This document shows positions 22,602 through 31,492 of a stretch of DNA of 64,000 bases, piece by piece. A model generated the notes under the pieces. It was given only the letters and a program-made list of their open reading frames with translations. It did no database searches and was not told the origin of the DNA. This stretch comes from Streptomyces sp. NBC_00554 (GTDB lineage Bacteria; Actinomycetota; Actinomycetes; Streptomycetales; Streptomycetaceae), in contig NZ_CP107799.1 in assembly GCF_041431135.1 (NCBI RefSeq), positions 4,340,001 through 4,404,000 of the forward strand, read 5' to 3'. Within the stretch, counting starts at the first letter, position 1. Each line of letters begins with the position of its first letter. The position numbers and the translations under genes were made by a program.

Positions 22602-24569
22602 ATGGCCACCGCCGACAAAGTCGCCCGTACGAGCCCCCCTCGCACGAGCCGTCTGCGTGCGTGGATGCTGCAGGGCCTGTCCGACATGGGCAAGGGCACG
22701 CAGCGGAAGGAGGCCGAGCCGGAGCCCGTGCACAAGGGCCAGCCCTGGTGGCGGGTGATGTGCCTGACCGGCGTCGACTACTTCTCCACGCTGGGCTACC
22801 AGCCCGGCATCGCGGCCCTTGCGGCCGGCCTGCTGTCCCCCGTGGCCACCATCGTGCTCGTCATCGTCACCCTTGCGGGCGCACTCCCCGTCTACCGCCG
22901 AGTGGCCGAGGAAAGCCCCCACGGCCAGGGCTCGATCGCAATGCTGGAACGGCTGCTGACGTTCTGGAAGGGCAAGCTGTTCGTCCTCACCCTGCTGGGC
23001 TTCGCCGCGACCGACTTCCTGATCACCATCACCCTGTCGGCGGCGGACGCCTCCACCCACCTGGTGGAGAACCCGCACCTCACCGAAGCCCTGCACGGCA
23101 AACAGGTGTTGATCACCCTCATCCTCGTCGCCCTGCTCGGCGCGGTGTTCCTCAAGGGCTTCCTGGAGGCGATCGGCGTCGCGGTCGTCCTGGTGGGCAT
23201 CTACCTGGGCCTCAACGTCGTGGTGACGATCGCCGGCCTCTGGCACGTGGTCACCGAGGGCCACGTCATCACCGACTGGTCCACCGCCCTGACCGCCGAA
23301 CACGGCAACGTCTTCGCGATGATCGGCGTGGCCCTGCTGGTCTTCCCGAAGCTGGCCCTCGGCCTCTCCGGCTTCGAGACGGGCGTCGCGGTCATGCCGC
23401 ACGTGGAGGGCGAGCCCGGCGACACCGAGGAGAAGCCGACCGGCCGCATCCGGGGCACGAAGAAGCTGCTCACGGTCGCCGCCGTGATCATGAGCGTGTT
23501 CCTGATCGCGACCAGCTTCATCACCACGCTGCTCATCCCGGAGAAGGAGTTCGAGTCGGGCGGCGAGGCCAACGGCCGCGCGCTGGCGTATCTCGCGCAC
23601 GAGTACCTCGGCAACGTCTTCGGCACGGTCTACGACGTCTCGACCATCGCCATCCTGTGGTTCGCCGGCGCCTCCGCCATGGCCGGCCTGCTCAACCTCA
23701 TGCCGCGCTACCTCCCCCGCTACGGCATGGCCCCGCACTGGGCCCGCGCGGTCCGCCCCATGGTCATCGTCTTCACCCTCGTCGCGTTCCTGGTCACCTG
23801 GATCTTCGACGCCGACGTCGACGCCCAGGGCGGCGCGTACGCCACCGGTGTCCTCGTCCTCATCAGCTCCGCCGCCGTCGCGGTCACCATCGCCGCCCGC
23901 AAGGCCGGCCAGCGCAACTGGACGATCGCCTTCGCCGTCATCTCGGCGGTCTTCCTCTACACGACCGTCGTGAACGTCATCGAGCGCCCCGACGGCGTCA
24001 AGATCGGCGCCTGCTTCATCGCCGCGATCATCCTCGTCTCGCTCCTCTCCCGGCTCGCCCGCGCCTTCGAACTGCGCGTCACCAGCCTGACCATGGACCC
24101 CATTGCGGAACGGTTCGTACGGGACATCGCGAGCCGCCGGGCCCGCTTCATCGCCAACGAGCCCGACAACCGCGACATCACCGAGTACCGCGAGAAGATC
24201 GAGCAGATCCGCGCCGACAACGACCTCCCCGCCCAGGAGGACTTCGTCTTCGTCGAGGTCACCGTCCTCGACGCCTCGGAGTTCGAGGCGGGCCTGAACG
24301 TACGGGGCGAAGTCATGCACGGCCGCTACCGCGTCCTGACCCTGGAGTCCTCCTCCATCCCCAACGCCCTCGCGGCCCTCCTCCTCTACGTCCGCGACAC
24401 CACCGGCCAGACCCCCCACATCTACTTCGAATGGACCGAGGGCAACCCCTTCACCAACTTCCTCCGCTTCTTCCTCTTCGGCCAGGGCGAGGTGGCCCCG
24501 GTAACGAGAGAGGTCCTGAGGGAGGCAGAACGGGACCGGGCGCGACGGCCGAAGGTCCACGTCGGCTAG
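22602..24569 (+). CDS. APC-family permease with large cytosolic C-terminal domain
   Basis: A 655-residue transporter from the ATG at 22602 (GGAG 7 bases upstream). About 12 membrane helices occupy residues 50-500, beginning 'VMCLTGVDYFSTLGYQPGIAALAAGLL'. The last 170 residues are soluble, alpha/beta in pattern ('DFVFVEVTVLDASEFEAG', 'YRVLTLESSSIPNALAALLLY'). APC permeases with this tail include potassium and amino acid transporters; the substrate here is unknown. It differs from the KimA-like gene at the left edge. Codon use is native. Confidence 0.87.
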   Translation: MATADKVARTSPPRTSRLRAWMLQGLSDMGKGTQRKEAEPEPVHKGQPWWRVMCLTGVDYFSTLGYQPGIAALAAGLLSPVATIVLVIVTLAGALPVYRRVAEESPHGQGSIAMLERLLTFWKGKLFVLTLLGFAATDFLITITLSAADASTHLVENPHLTEALHGKQVLITLILVALLGAVFLKGFLEAIGVAVVLVGIYLGLNVVVTIAGLWHVVTEGHVITDWSTALTAEHGNVFAMIGVALLVFPKLALGLSGFETGVAVMPHVEGEPGDTEEKPTGRIRGTKKLLTVAAVIMSVFLIATSFITTLLIPEKEFESGGEANGRALAYLAHEYLGNVFGTVYDVSTIAILWFAGASAMAGLLNLMPRYLPRYGMAPHWARAVRPMVIVFTLVAFLVTWIFDADVDAQGGAYATGVLVLISSAAVAVTIAARKAGQRNWTIAFAVISAVFLYTTVVNVIERPDGVKIGACFIAAIILVSLLSRLARAFELRVTSLTMDPIAERFVRDIASRRARFIANEPDNRDITEYREKIEQIRADNDLPAQEDFVFVEVTVLDASEFEAGLNVRGEVMHGRYRVLTLESSSIPNALAALLLYVRDTTGQTPHIYFEWTEGNPFTNFLRFFLFGQGEVAPVTREVLREAERDRARRPKVHVG

Positions 24570-24576
24570 GGCAGAT

Positions 24577-24680
24577 CTTTCAGCCCGTCCGGCGTTTGAG
24601 GACGAGCGCGCAAGCGCGACAGGGGGGTCTGGGGGCGCAGCCCCCAGGAACGGGACGGGAAGGGGCGGAGGGGGCGAAAA
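24577..24680 (-). repeat. 3'-end-associated repeat element, oriented with the downstream kinase gene
   Basis: Read on the minus strand it starts just after the kinase stop (24690) with TTTTTCGCCCCCTCCGCCCC. It then gives a CTGGGGGCTGCGCCCCCAG hairpin and ends CTCAAACGCCGGACGGGCTGAAAGATCT. It has the same order and orientation relative to a stop codon as the other copies. It probably terminates the kinase transcript and perhaps the permease transcript as well. Confidence 0.8.
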
Positions 24681-24689
24681 ACACCCCCG

Positions 24690-26192
24690 TCACCCCCCAC
24701 CCCCCGCACCCTCCCGGCCCTCCCCACCCACCGTGAACCCAATAACGACCCCGCCCCCGTCCCGCCGCCGCGCGAACGGCGCTCCCCCATGCCCCACAGC
24801 AACCTCCCGCACGATGGAAAGCCCCAACCCCGACCCAGGCAGACTCCGAGCATCGGCAGCCCGGTAGAACCGGTCGAAAACCCGCTCCAGATCCCCCTCA
24901 CCGATCCCGGGCCCCCGGTCGAGAACCTCGACCCGAACATCCCCAGACCCACCACCCCCCACGCCCCCCACGCCCCCCACAACGACAACCTCAATCGCCG
25001 CAGCCCCACCCCGGTCAAACTTGACCGCGTTCTCCACCAGGTTGGACACGGCCCGCTGCAACGCGGTGGGCCGCCCATCCACCCCCACGTCCCCACTCAC
25101 CCGCACAACGATGTCCCGCCCACTACGCCGCCGAGCAACGACCGCAACATCCTCGGCAACCTCCCCCAGATCCACCCGCCGCACCGGCTCGGTATCGGAC
25201 CGCCCCGCCGCAAGAGCCACCAACTCATTGACAAGATCGGTCAGTTCACGGGACTCAAGGGCCAGGTCGGCCACGAGCTCCTCACGCGCGGCAGGCGGCA
25301 GCTCGTCGATACGCCGGAGCATGGAGATGTTCGTACGCAGCGAGGTCAGCGGCGTACGAAGCTCATGCCCCGCGTCCTGCACCAGCCGCCGCTGGTCCTC
25401 CTCGGACTGCGCGAGCCGCCCGAGCATCCGGTCGAAGGACCGCCCGAGCCGAGCCACCTCGTCGTACCCGGCGACCGGCACCTGAATCCCCAGCCGCCCG
25501 GTCCGCGCCACGTCCTCCGCGGCCCCGGCGAGCCGCACCAGCCGCCGGGTGATCCGCCGGGCCAGCCACCACCCGAACAGCCCGGAGGCGATCACGACGG
25601 CGGCGACAAGCAGCACGGTCCGCTGCTGAAGCTCGTTCAGCAGGTCCTCCGTGTCACTGAACTCCTGCGCGACCTGGACGGCCCCGCGCCCGTCCCCGAG
25701 TGCGACGGTCGCCACCCGGTACCAGTTGCCGCCGACCTCGACCTCCTTGTGCTCGGCCAGCGTCCCCGCGGCCGAGGCGTCGGCGGCCTGCCGGTCGACG
25801 GCGGCGACGGGCAGCGGAGGATGCCCGCGGTCGACGACCGCACCACCCGGCCCGAGCACCTGTACGTCCGTACGGCTGGGCCGCACGATCTTGTCGAGCG
25901 CCCCGGCATGACCGGGGTCGGACTGAGCGAAGTCCTCCGGCTCCAAGGCCTGCTCGCGCACCTCGCCCCGCAGGTCCTGCACGACCCCGGCGAAGACCGT
26001 CTGCTGATCCACGCGTACGAGCCGGGCGGCGGCGTCGTAACTCAGAAACCCGACGAGAACGGTGACGACGGCGGCCACGGCCGCGAAGGACAGCGTGAAG
26101 GTGGCCCGCAGAGAGGACACCCGCCGAAGGCGAAGCCGGGCCGGCCGATCGAGGAGCCGCCCGGGGAATCCCTCGGGGAGTCTCAGAGGCAC
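24690..26192 (-). CDS. Sensor histidine kinase, MprB-like
   Basis: A 500-residue kinase from the GTG at 26192, two bases after the regulator stop. Membrane helices at about 33-52 and 192-211 flank a sensor domain. A HAMP linker leads to HisKA with H276 in 'LVQDAGHELRTPLTSLRTNISML', the form seen in the MprB group. The ATPase domain holds 'AVSNLVENAVKFD', 'DRGPGIGEGDLERVFDRFYRA' and 'GSGLGLSIVREVA'. A Gly/Val-rich insertion ('VVGGVGGVGGGGSGDV') interrupts the ATPase domain and the C-terminus is Gly-rich. MprAB in mycobacteria senses envelope stress; that role here is inferred. Confidence 0.92.
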   Translation of the reverse strand: MPLRLPEGFPGRLLDRPARLRLRRVSSLRATFTLSFAAVAAVVTVLVGFLSYDAAARLVRVDQQTVFAGVVQDLRGEVREQALEPEDFAQSDPGHAGALDKIVRPSRTDVQVLGPGGAVVDRGHPPLPVAAVDRQAADASAAGTLAEHKEVEVGGNWYRVATVALGDGRGAVQVAQEFSDTEDLLNELQQRTVLLVAAVVIASGLFGWWLARRITRRLVRLAGAAEDVARTGRLGIQVPVAGYDEVARLGRSFDRMLGRLAQSEEDQRRLVQDAGHELRTPLTSLRTNISMLRRIDELPPAAREELVADLALESRELTDLVNELVALAAGRSDTEPVRRVDLGEVAEDVAVVARRRSGRDIVVRVSGDVGVDGRPTALQRAVSNLVENAVKFDRGGAAAIEVVVVGGVGGVGGGGSGDVRVEVLDRGPGIGEGDLERVFDRFYRAADARSLPGSGLGLSIVREVAVGHGGAPFARRRDGGGVVIGFTVGGEGREGAGGGG

Positions 26193-26194
26193 TC

Positions 26195-26926
26195 TCAGTC
26201 CTCCCTCAGGACGTACCCCACACCCCGCACCGTGTGAATCAGCCCGGGCGCCCCGGGCTCTTCCAGCTTGCGCCGCAGATAGCCCACGTACACGGCGAGA
26301 TTCTTCGAGCCGGGCCCGAAGTCGTACCCCCAGATCCGGTCGTAGATCGTGGAGTGGTCAAGGACGATCCCCGCGTTACGAACGAGCAGCTCAAGCAGCT
26401 CGAACTCGGTCCGAGTCAGCTCCACCTCCCGCGCCCCGCGCCAGACACGCCGCGCCTGGACGTCCATCCGCAGCCCGGCCGCGGCGACCTGCGCCGAAGC
26501 GACCTGCTGCTCCTGGGGTGCCTTCGCCGCCGGTACGTCGACGAGGGGGCCGTCTCCGCCACGCGTACGGCGCAGCAGCGCCCGCAGCCGGGCGAAGACC
26601 TCCTCCACGTCGAACGGCTTGACCACGTAGTCGTCGGCCCCCGCGTCCAGTCCCGCGATACGGTCCGCGGTCTCCACGAGCGCGGTGAGCATCAGAATCG
26701 GCGTCCGGTTCCCCTCCGCGCGCAGCACCCGGCACACCTGCAGTCCGTCGATCCCGGGCATCATCACGTCAAGAACCAGTACGTCCGGCGGCGTCCGATG
26801 GGCCTGCGCCAGCGCGGCCACCCCATCGGCGACGGCCGTCACCTCGTACCCCTCCAGCGTGAGCGCCCTCTCCAGCGCATGACGGATGGCACGATCGTCC
26901 TCGGCAAGCAGCACATTCTGGGGCAC
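26195..26926 (-). CDS. OmpR-family response regulator, MprA-like
   Basis: A 243-residue regulator. The receiver has 'LLAEDDRAIRHALERAL', phospho-acceptor D53 in 'VLVLDVMMPGIDGL', and 'DDYVVKPFDVEEVFARLRA'. A linker rich in Ala/Gln leads to a winged helix ('VELTRTEFELLELLVRNAGIVLDHSTIYDRIWGYDFG', 'NLAVYVGYLRRKLE'). It is the first gene of the two-component operon. The region before it (26927-27055) holds a near-perfect 17-bp direct repeat (27022 and 27049) of GTCCGCTCAGTCCGCG type. Confidence 0.93.
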   Translation of the reverse strand: MPQNVLLAEDDRAIRHALERALTLEGYEVTAVADGVAALAQAHRTPPDVLVLDVMMPGIDGLQVCRVLRAEGNRTPILMLTALVETADRIAGLDAGADDYVVKPFDVEEVFARLRALLRRTRGGDGPLVDVPAAKAPQEQQVASAQVAAAGLRMDVQARRVWRGAREVELTRTEFELLELLVRNAGIVLDHSTIYDRIWGYDFGPGSKNLAVYVGYLRRKLEEPGAPGLIHTVRGVGYVLRED

Positions 26927-27055
26927 CCCACCAGTCTGCCTGGCGCCCGGCCACGCACCACCTGATGAGCGGGGGTACGGGCGGGCTTCTTACCGGCCTC
27001 TCACCACGGCCGGATCAAGTCGGTCCGCTCAGTCCGCGCAATCTGTTCAGTCCGC

Positions 27056-28624
27056 TCAGTCCGCGGCGAACAGCGCGGGCTGGTCGCTGTCGCTCTGCAG
27101 ATTGACGAAGACATAGCCGCCCTCCGGCCGGGGGCGTACGTCGAACTGGTAGCTCAGCGGCGCGTCGCGGAGTACGACCGATGCTCCCGTGCGCTGCCCG
27201 CTGCGGGCGTCCACCCGCCAGAGATGGTGCCACCAGGGGGACGACGTGACGACGTTGATCCGGCCATCGCTCCCCGGAGCCAACCTGTCGATAGCGTCCT
27301 CGAAGGCGGTGTGCCACACGCGCCGGCCGTCCGTGAGGGAGTACGCGGACACCTCCTGCCGGCGGCCCTGGGTCGACTCGTTGACCACGCTGATGAACAA
27401 CCCGCCGCTCACCACCACTTGGAACGCGGGCATGCTCCCGGGCGCCACGGGCCATGCGGTGACCACCAGGTCGCCGTCCGGCCCGGAGACGGGGATGGTG
27501 GCCTTGCGGCGACCCGCGTCATCAAAGAGGACGACGACGCCGGCCTCCCGCTGATCCCCTTCGTCGACATGGACCACGATCGGATCGGCGGACAGCACGC
27601 CGACGGACCGCATACCGCCGCCCGTGGCCAGCACGCTCTGCCAGGCACGTTCACCCGACGACGCATCCAAGGCCGACAGGCGCGTCGTCACGCCGGTGCC
27701 GGACTCGTTCGTGCACCCCTCGGCGACCAGAACACGGTCGCCTGCGGCGTCCAGCTCCTGAATCCGGCAGCTCGGCGACACCTTCGCACTCCACCGCTGG
27801 GAGCCGTCGCGCAGTCCAAGACCGATCAAGGCGCCGTTGCCCTGGACGACGGCGACGGAATCGGCCGCCGTCATGACCGCCGTATCGCCGCCCTCCTCAC
27901 CCTGCGGGACGGACTTTCGCCACAGCAGGCGCCCGGAGTCCAGATCCACCGCGCCGACGGACGCCCCGCACGATCCCTCACCGCCCTGGAACCCGACGAT
28001 GCCGACCCCCGCCGGCGTGCTCCGGCTCACCGCACACACCGAGGTCCCGGCGGGCGCGGCGGCTCTCCAGCGAACATCGCCCCCCGCCGTGTCGTAGGCG
28101 TACAGGCCGTCGGTACGGACGCGTATTGCGGTGGAGGGGTCGGACGCCCAGTAACCGAGCACCTCCACCGACGACGGTCGGTCGCGTCCGACCTCCCACG
28201 CCACATCCATGTGCGGTCCGCGCAACCAGGCGTAGCCGAGCCAGGCCGGCCAGACACCGGCCAGCACACCGAACACAAGGACCGCGGCCAGGGTGCGGGC
28301 GGACACCGTTCCCGCTGTCTTCCCGCCCAGGCGGGCGACCCACACCGAGACGAACCCGAAGGCGAACGCGAGCAGGAACACCGGGGTCATGCCGCGGGGG
28401 CACTGCGAACCACTGCACTCATTGGCCGGCATGTCGACGATCATCAACTTGACGGCCAGCACCCCGTACATCAGCGCGCAGACTCCGCAGGCCCCGGCGA
28501 CGGCGAAGACGACGAGCACGCCCAGTCGCAGCGTCCACCGCACGGCCAAGTGCCCATCGCTGTCAACGCGTTCGAGCGGTCCCGGGTCCAGCCCCGCGTC
28601 CCCCCGCCCCGGCACCAGCTTCAT
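27056..28624 (-). CDS. Membrane-anchored PQQ-like beta-propeller protein
   Basis: About 522 residues from the ATG at 28624 (six G's four bases upstream); an in-frame GTG at 28642 is the alternative. Three membrane helices lie in the first 140 residues ('LGVLVVFAVAGACGVCALMYG', 'MTPVFLLAFAFGFVSVWV', 'LAAVLVFGVLAGVWPAWLGY'). A large extracytoplasmic propeller follows, with repeats of the kind 'GLYAYDTAGGDVRWRA', 'VDLDSGRLLWRKS' and 'SALDASSGERAWQS'. The cysteines in the propeller may form disulfides outside the cell. No catalytic motif is visible; such proteins often act as scaffolds or sensors. Function unknown. Confidence 0.8.
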   Translation of the reverse strand: MKLVPGRGDAGLDPGPLERVDSDGHLAVRWTLRLGVLVVFAVAGACGVCALMYGVLAVKLMIVDMPANECSGSQCPRGMTPVFLLAFAFGFVSVWVARLGGKTAGTVSARTLAAVLVFGVLAGVWPAWLGYAWLRGPHMDVAWEVGRDRPSSVEVLGYWASDPSTAIRVRTDGLYAYDTAGGDVRWRAAAPAGTSVCAVSRSTPAGVGIVGFQGGEGSCGASVGAVDLDSGRLLWRKSVPQGEEGGDTAVMTAADSVAVVQGNGALIGLGLRDGSQRWSAKVSPSCRIQELDAAGDRVLVAEGCTNESGTGVTTRLSALDASSGERAWQSVLATGGGMRSVGVLSADPIVVHVDEGDQREAGVVVLFDDAGRRKATIPVSGPDGDLVVTAWPVAPGSMPAFQVVVSGGLFISVVNESTQGRRQEVSAYSLTDGRRVWHTAFEDAIDRLAPGSDGRINVVTSSPWWHHLWRVDARSGQRTGASVVLRDAPLSYQFDVRPRPEGGYVFVNLQSDSDQPALFAAD

Positions 28625-28746
28625 CCATCCCCCCAAGGACACCGCAAGCCAAGCTGATCGACCGGAGCAGCCTAGAGCCTGGCCGAGGGTATGGCGCCAG
28701 AGGAGGACGGACCACCTTCAGGGAAGATGGCCCATCGAAATCCCAA

Positions 28747-29433
28747 CTACGGCTGAAGCGCGGCCAGTTGCTGCGCGAAGGGAACGACCTCGAACCCACT
28801 CCTGCTCGAGTCGAGGGCCACAGACCGAACGCCCCCGCCCTGGGCGGGCAGTTCCGGAACGGACGCGGACGCGGACTCGTGCTCGCGCGCAGCCTCCCCC
28901 CGCCCCGCACCCAAAGCCCCCTTCATCAGCCCCGCCAACTCCCCCGCGGCCCTGTCGATCCGCGAGGCAAGCCCCTCCGCACCCCAGTCCTCCGACGCCG
29001 CGTACACAGCGGTCGGCACGACCACGGCCCGCAGATAGGAGAAGAGCGGACGGAGCGCGTGCTCCAGCACGAGCGAGTGCCGCGCCGAACCCCCGGTAGC
29101 GGCGATCAGCGCCGGCTTCCCGGCGAGAGCGTCCTGGTCGCTGACGCTCAGCACGTCGAAGAAGGACTTGAAAAGCCCGCTGTAGGAGGCGGAGAAGACC
29201 GGCGTGACGACGACGAGCCCGTCCGCCGCCCGCACCGCGTCGATGGCGGATGCCAGCGCCGGCCCAGGGAACCCACTCGTGAAGTTGTGGGCGATCTCGA
29301 CGGCCAGGTCGCGCAGTTCGACGACCTGGACGTCGGCGGAGGTCTCCCCGACCGTGGCGGCGGCCAGCCGGTCGGCGAGCAGCCGGGTGGACGACGGGAC
29401 ACTCAGCCCCGCCGAGACGACGACGAGCTTCAT
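28747..29433 (-). CDS. NADPH-dependent FMN reductase (CE1759-type)
   Basis: A 228-residue flavodoxin-fold reductase. It starts with the phosphate-binding loop 'VVVSAGLSVPSSTRLLADRL', has 'VVTPVFSASYSGLFKSFFDVL' and 'ALIAATGGSARHSLVLEHALRPLF'. A variable Ser/Ala-rich tail follows residue 170. It is coupled to the preceding monooxygenase by a four-base overlap (ATGA) and probably supplies it with reduced FMN. This two-gene set is widespread in actinobacteria. Confidence 0.9.
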   Translation of the reverse strand: MKLVVVSAGLSVPSSTRLLADRLAAATVGETSADVQVVELRDLAVEIAHNFTSGFPGPALASAIDAVRAADGLVVVTPVFSASYSGLFKSFFDVLSVSDQDALAGKPALIAATGGSARHSLVLEHALRPLFSYLRAVVVPTAVYAASEDWGAEGLASRIDRAAGELAGLMKGALGAGRGEAAREHESASASVPELPAQGGGVRSVALDSSRSGFEVVPFAQQLAALQP

Positions 29434-30530
29434 GCGACGTTCACTCCTTCCGAACTCTCCGTGGCAGCGGCCAGCAGAGACTGGTGGGTCGGCGCGTCCG
29501 GCACCCCGGCCGGGCGGCCCTTCGCGAACTCCTCGCGCAGCACGGGCACGACCTCCTCGCCCAGCATGTCGAGCTGCTCAAGCACGGACTTCAGGGGCAG
29601 CCCCGCGTGGTCCACCAGGAACAACTGCCGCTGGTAGTCACCGGCGTACTCCCGGAAGGCCAGCGTCTTCTCGATCACCTGCTGCGGCGAACCGACGGTC
29701 AGCGGCGTCTGGTCGGTGAAGTCCTCGAGGGACGGCCCGTGCCCGTACACCGGCGCGTTGTCGAAGTACGGCCGGAACTCCCGTACCGCGTCCTGCGAGT
29801 TGTGCCGCATGAACACCTGGCCGCCGAGCCCGACGATGGCCTGCTCGGCCGTCCCGTGCCCGTAGTGCGCGTACCGCTCCCGGTACAGCTCGACCATCTT
29901 CTTCGTGTGGTCGGCCGGCCAGAAGATGTTGTTGTGGAAGAAGCCGTCGCCGTAGTACGCGGCCTGCTCGGCGATCTCCGGCGAGCGGATGGAACCGTGC
30001 CAGACGAACGGCGGTACGCCGTCCAGCGGCCGCGGGGTCGCGGTGAAGGACTGCAGCGGCGTACGGAACTTGCCCTCCCAGGTCACCACGTCCTCGCGCC
30101 AGAGCCTGTGCAGCAGCGCGTAGTTCTCGATGGCGAGGTTGATGCCCTGGCGGATGTCCTGCCCGAACCAGGGGTAGACCGGTCCGGTGTTGCCGCGCCC
30201 CATCATCAGGTCGACCCGGCCGTCCGCGAGGTGCTGAAGCATCGCGAAGTCCTCGGCGATCTTCACCGGGTCGTTGGTGGTGATGAGGGTGGTGGAGGTG
30301 GAGAGGATCAGCTTCTCGGTCTTGGCCGCGATCCAGCCGAGCATGGTGGTCGGGGACGACGGCACGAAGGGCGGGTTGTGGTGCTCGCCGGTCGCGAAGA
30401 CGTCAAGGCCGACCTCCTCGGCCTTCTGCGCGATGGCGACCATGGCCTTGATGCGCTCGTGCTCGGTCGGCGTCCGTCCCGTCGTCGGGTCCGGTGTCAC
30501 ATCGCCGACGCTGAAGATCCCGAACTGCAT
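29430..30530 (-). CDS. LLM-class flavin-dependent oxidoreductase (CE1758-type)
   Basis: A 366-residue bacterial-luciferase-like TIM-barrel enzyme. It opens 'MQFGIFSVGDVTPDPTTG' and has 'EHHNPPFVPSSPTTMLGWIA', 'LSTSTTLITTNDPVKIAEDF' and 'DLMMGRGNTGPVYPWFG'. It uses reduced FMN, supplied by the coupled reductase, to oxidise an unknown substrate. Its upstream region contains a possible MarR-type operator overlapping a -10 box, and an AraC-type regulator is divergent. Confidence 0.92.
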   Translation of the reverse strand: MQFGIFSVGDVTPDPTTGRTPTEHERIKAMVAIAQKAEEVGLDVFATGEHHNPPFVPSSPTTMLGWIAAKTEKLILSTSTTLITTNDPVKIAEDFAMLQHLADGRVDLMMGRGNTGPVYPWFGQDIRQGINLAIENYALLHRLWREDVVTWEGKFRTPLQSFTATPRPLDGVPPFVWHGSIRSPEIAEQAAYYGDGFFHNNIFWPADHTKKMVELYRERYAHYGHGTAEQAIVGLGGQVFMRHNSQDAVREFRPYFDNAPVYGHGPSLEDFTDQTPLTVGSPQQVIEKTLAFREYAGDYQRQLFLVDHAGLPLKSVLEQLDMLGEEVVPVLREEFAKGRPAGVPDAPTHQSLLAAATESSEGVNVA

Positions 30531-30550
30531 GGTCGCTCACCCTCCGCAGG

Positions 30551-30570
30551 TTGTTTACGATTCAACTATA
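30551..30570 (-). promoter_or_regulatory. Candidate promoter/operator of the monooxygenase-reductase operon
   Basis: On the minus strand TATAGT (30565-30570) looks like a -10 box. It begins a partly symmetric AT-rich sequence TAGTTGAATCGTAAACAA (30551-30568) that resembles MarR-type sites. It lies 21-40 bases before the ATG at 30530. No convincing -35 box is seen. Confidence 0.45.
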
Positions 30571-30677
30571 CCTGCTAACGGCACCCACCACCGCCCTATT
30601 CCCACCCTCCCCCCTTCTCCCCGCACCCGCCCGATTGTCAGTGCCCGATTGTCAGTACCCGGCCCTACGATCCGAAC

Positions 30678-31487
30678 ATGGCCGCCCCACGCCGCGACAC
30701 CAGAGGCATCGTCGACGCCACGGAGCTCTTCTCCCGGGTCCACTTCCGGCGCCGCGAACCCGCACCACCCCTGCGCCCATACCTGGAGCACTACTGGCTG
30801 ATCGACTGGGACCTGCCCCAGCCGTACGCCTCGCACGTCGTCCCGCACCCGTCCGTGAACATCGTCTTCCAGAAGTACGCAGGTCAGGACCCCTTCTCCG
30901 AAGTCGCCGGGATCGGCCTCGACCTGTTCACACAGAAACTGGAGGGGCGCGGACGGGTGTGCGGAATCCAGTTCAGGCCGGGCGGATTCCGCCCCTTCGC
31001 GCCGGAACGGCCGGTGACGTCGCTCACGGGACAGCGGATCCGCCTCCCGGAGGTGCTCCCCGGCTCCACGGGCGCCATCGAGGCGGTACTCACCCCGGAC
31101 GACGAGGAAGCAAGGGTGGCCGCACTGGACGCGTTCCTCCTGAGCCTCAACCCCCGGCCGGACCCCCAGGCCGACCTCGCGATGACCCTGGTCGACCAGA
31201 TCCGCGGCGACCGCACGATCCGCCAGGTCGGCGACTTCGCCCACGCCCAGGGCATGACCGTACGCAGCCTGCAACGCCTCTTCGCCGCGTACGTCGGGGT
31301 CGGCCCGAAGTGGATCATCCTGCGCTACCGCATCCACGAAGCGCTGGAACAGGCGGAGACCTCCCACCCGGTCGACTGGGCAGGCCTGGCCGCCGACCTC
31401 GGCTACGCCGACCAGGCCCACCTGGTCAGGGACTTCACGTCGACGGTGGGGGTGCCACCGACGGCGTATGCGCGGGGGGTGCGCTGA
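30678..31487 (+). CDS. AraC-family transcriptional regulator
   Basis: A 269-residue regulator. An N-terminal sensing domain contains 'LRPYLEHYWLIDWDLP' and 'VVPHPSVNIVFQ'. A C-terminal AraC-type double helix-turn-helix has 'RTIRQVGDFAHAQGMTVRSLQRLFAAYVGVGPKWIILRYR' and 'DWAGLAADLGYADQAHLVRDFTSTVGVPPTAY'. It is divergent from the flavin monooxygenase operon and may regulate it or itself. Its 3' end is followed by tandem repeats at 31493-31830. Confidence 0.9.
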   Translation: MAAPRRDTRGIVDATELFSRVHFRRREPAPPLRPYLEHYWLIDWDLPQPYASHVVPHPSVNIVFQKYAGQDPFSEVAGIGLDLFTQKLEGRGRVCGIQFRPGGFRPFAPERPVTSLTGQRIRLPEVLPGSTGAIEAVLTPDDEEARVAALDAFLLSLNPRPDPQADLAMTLVDQIRGDRTIRQVGDFAHAQGMTVRSLQRLFAAYVGVGPKWIILRYRIHEALEQAETSHPVDWAGLAADLGYADQAHLVRDFTSTVGVPPTAYARGVR

Positions 31488-31492
31488 GGGTA

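Noticed and set aside
22260..24560. Long open frame on the minus strand opposite the APC permease (about 766 codons)
   Set aside because: It is the antisense shadow of a high-GC gene: Asp/Glu/Arg/Gly-rich with no domain. Only its last ~40 codons, outside the permease, resemble a kinase end, and those are reported as a remnant.
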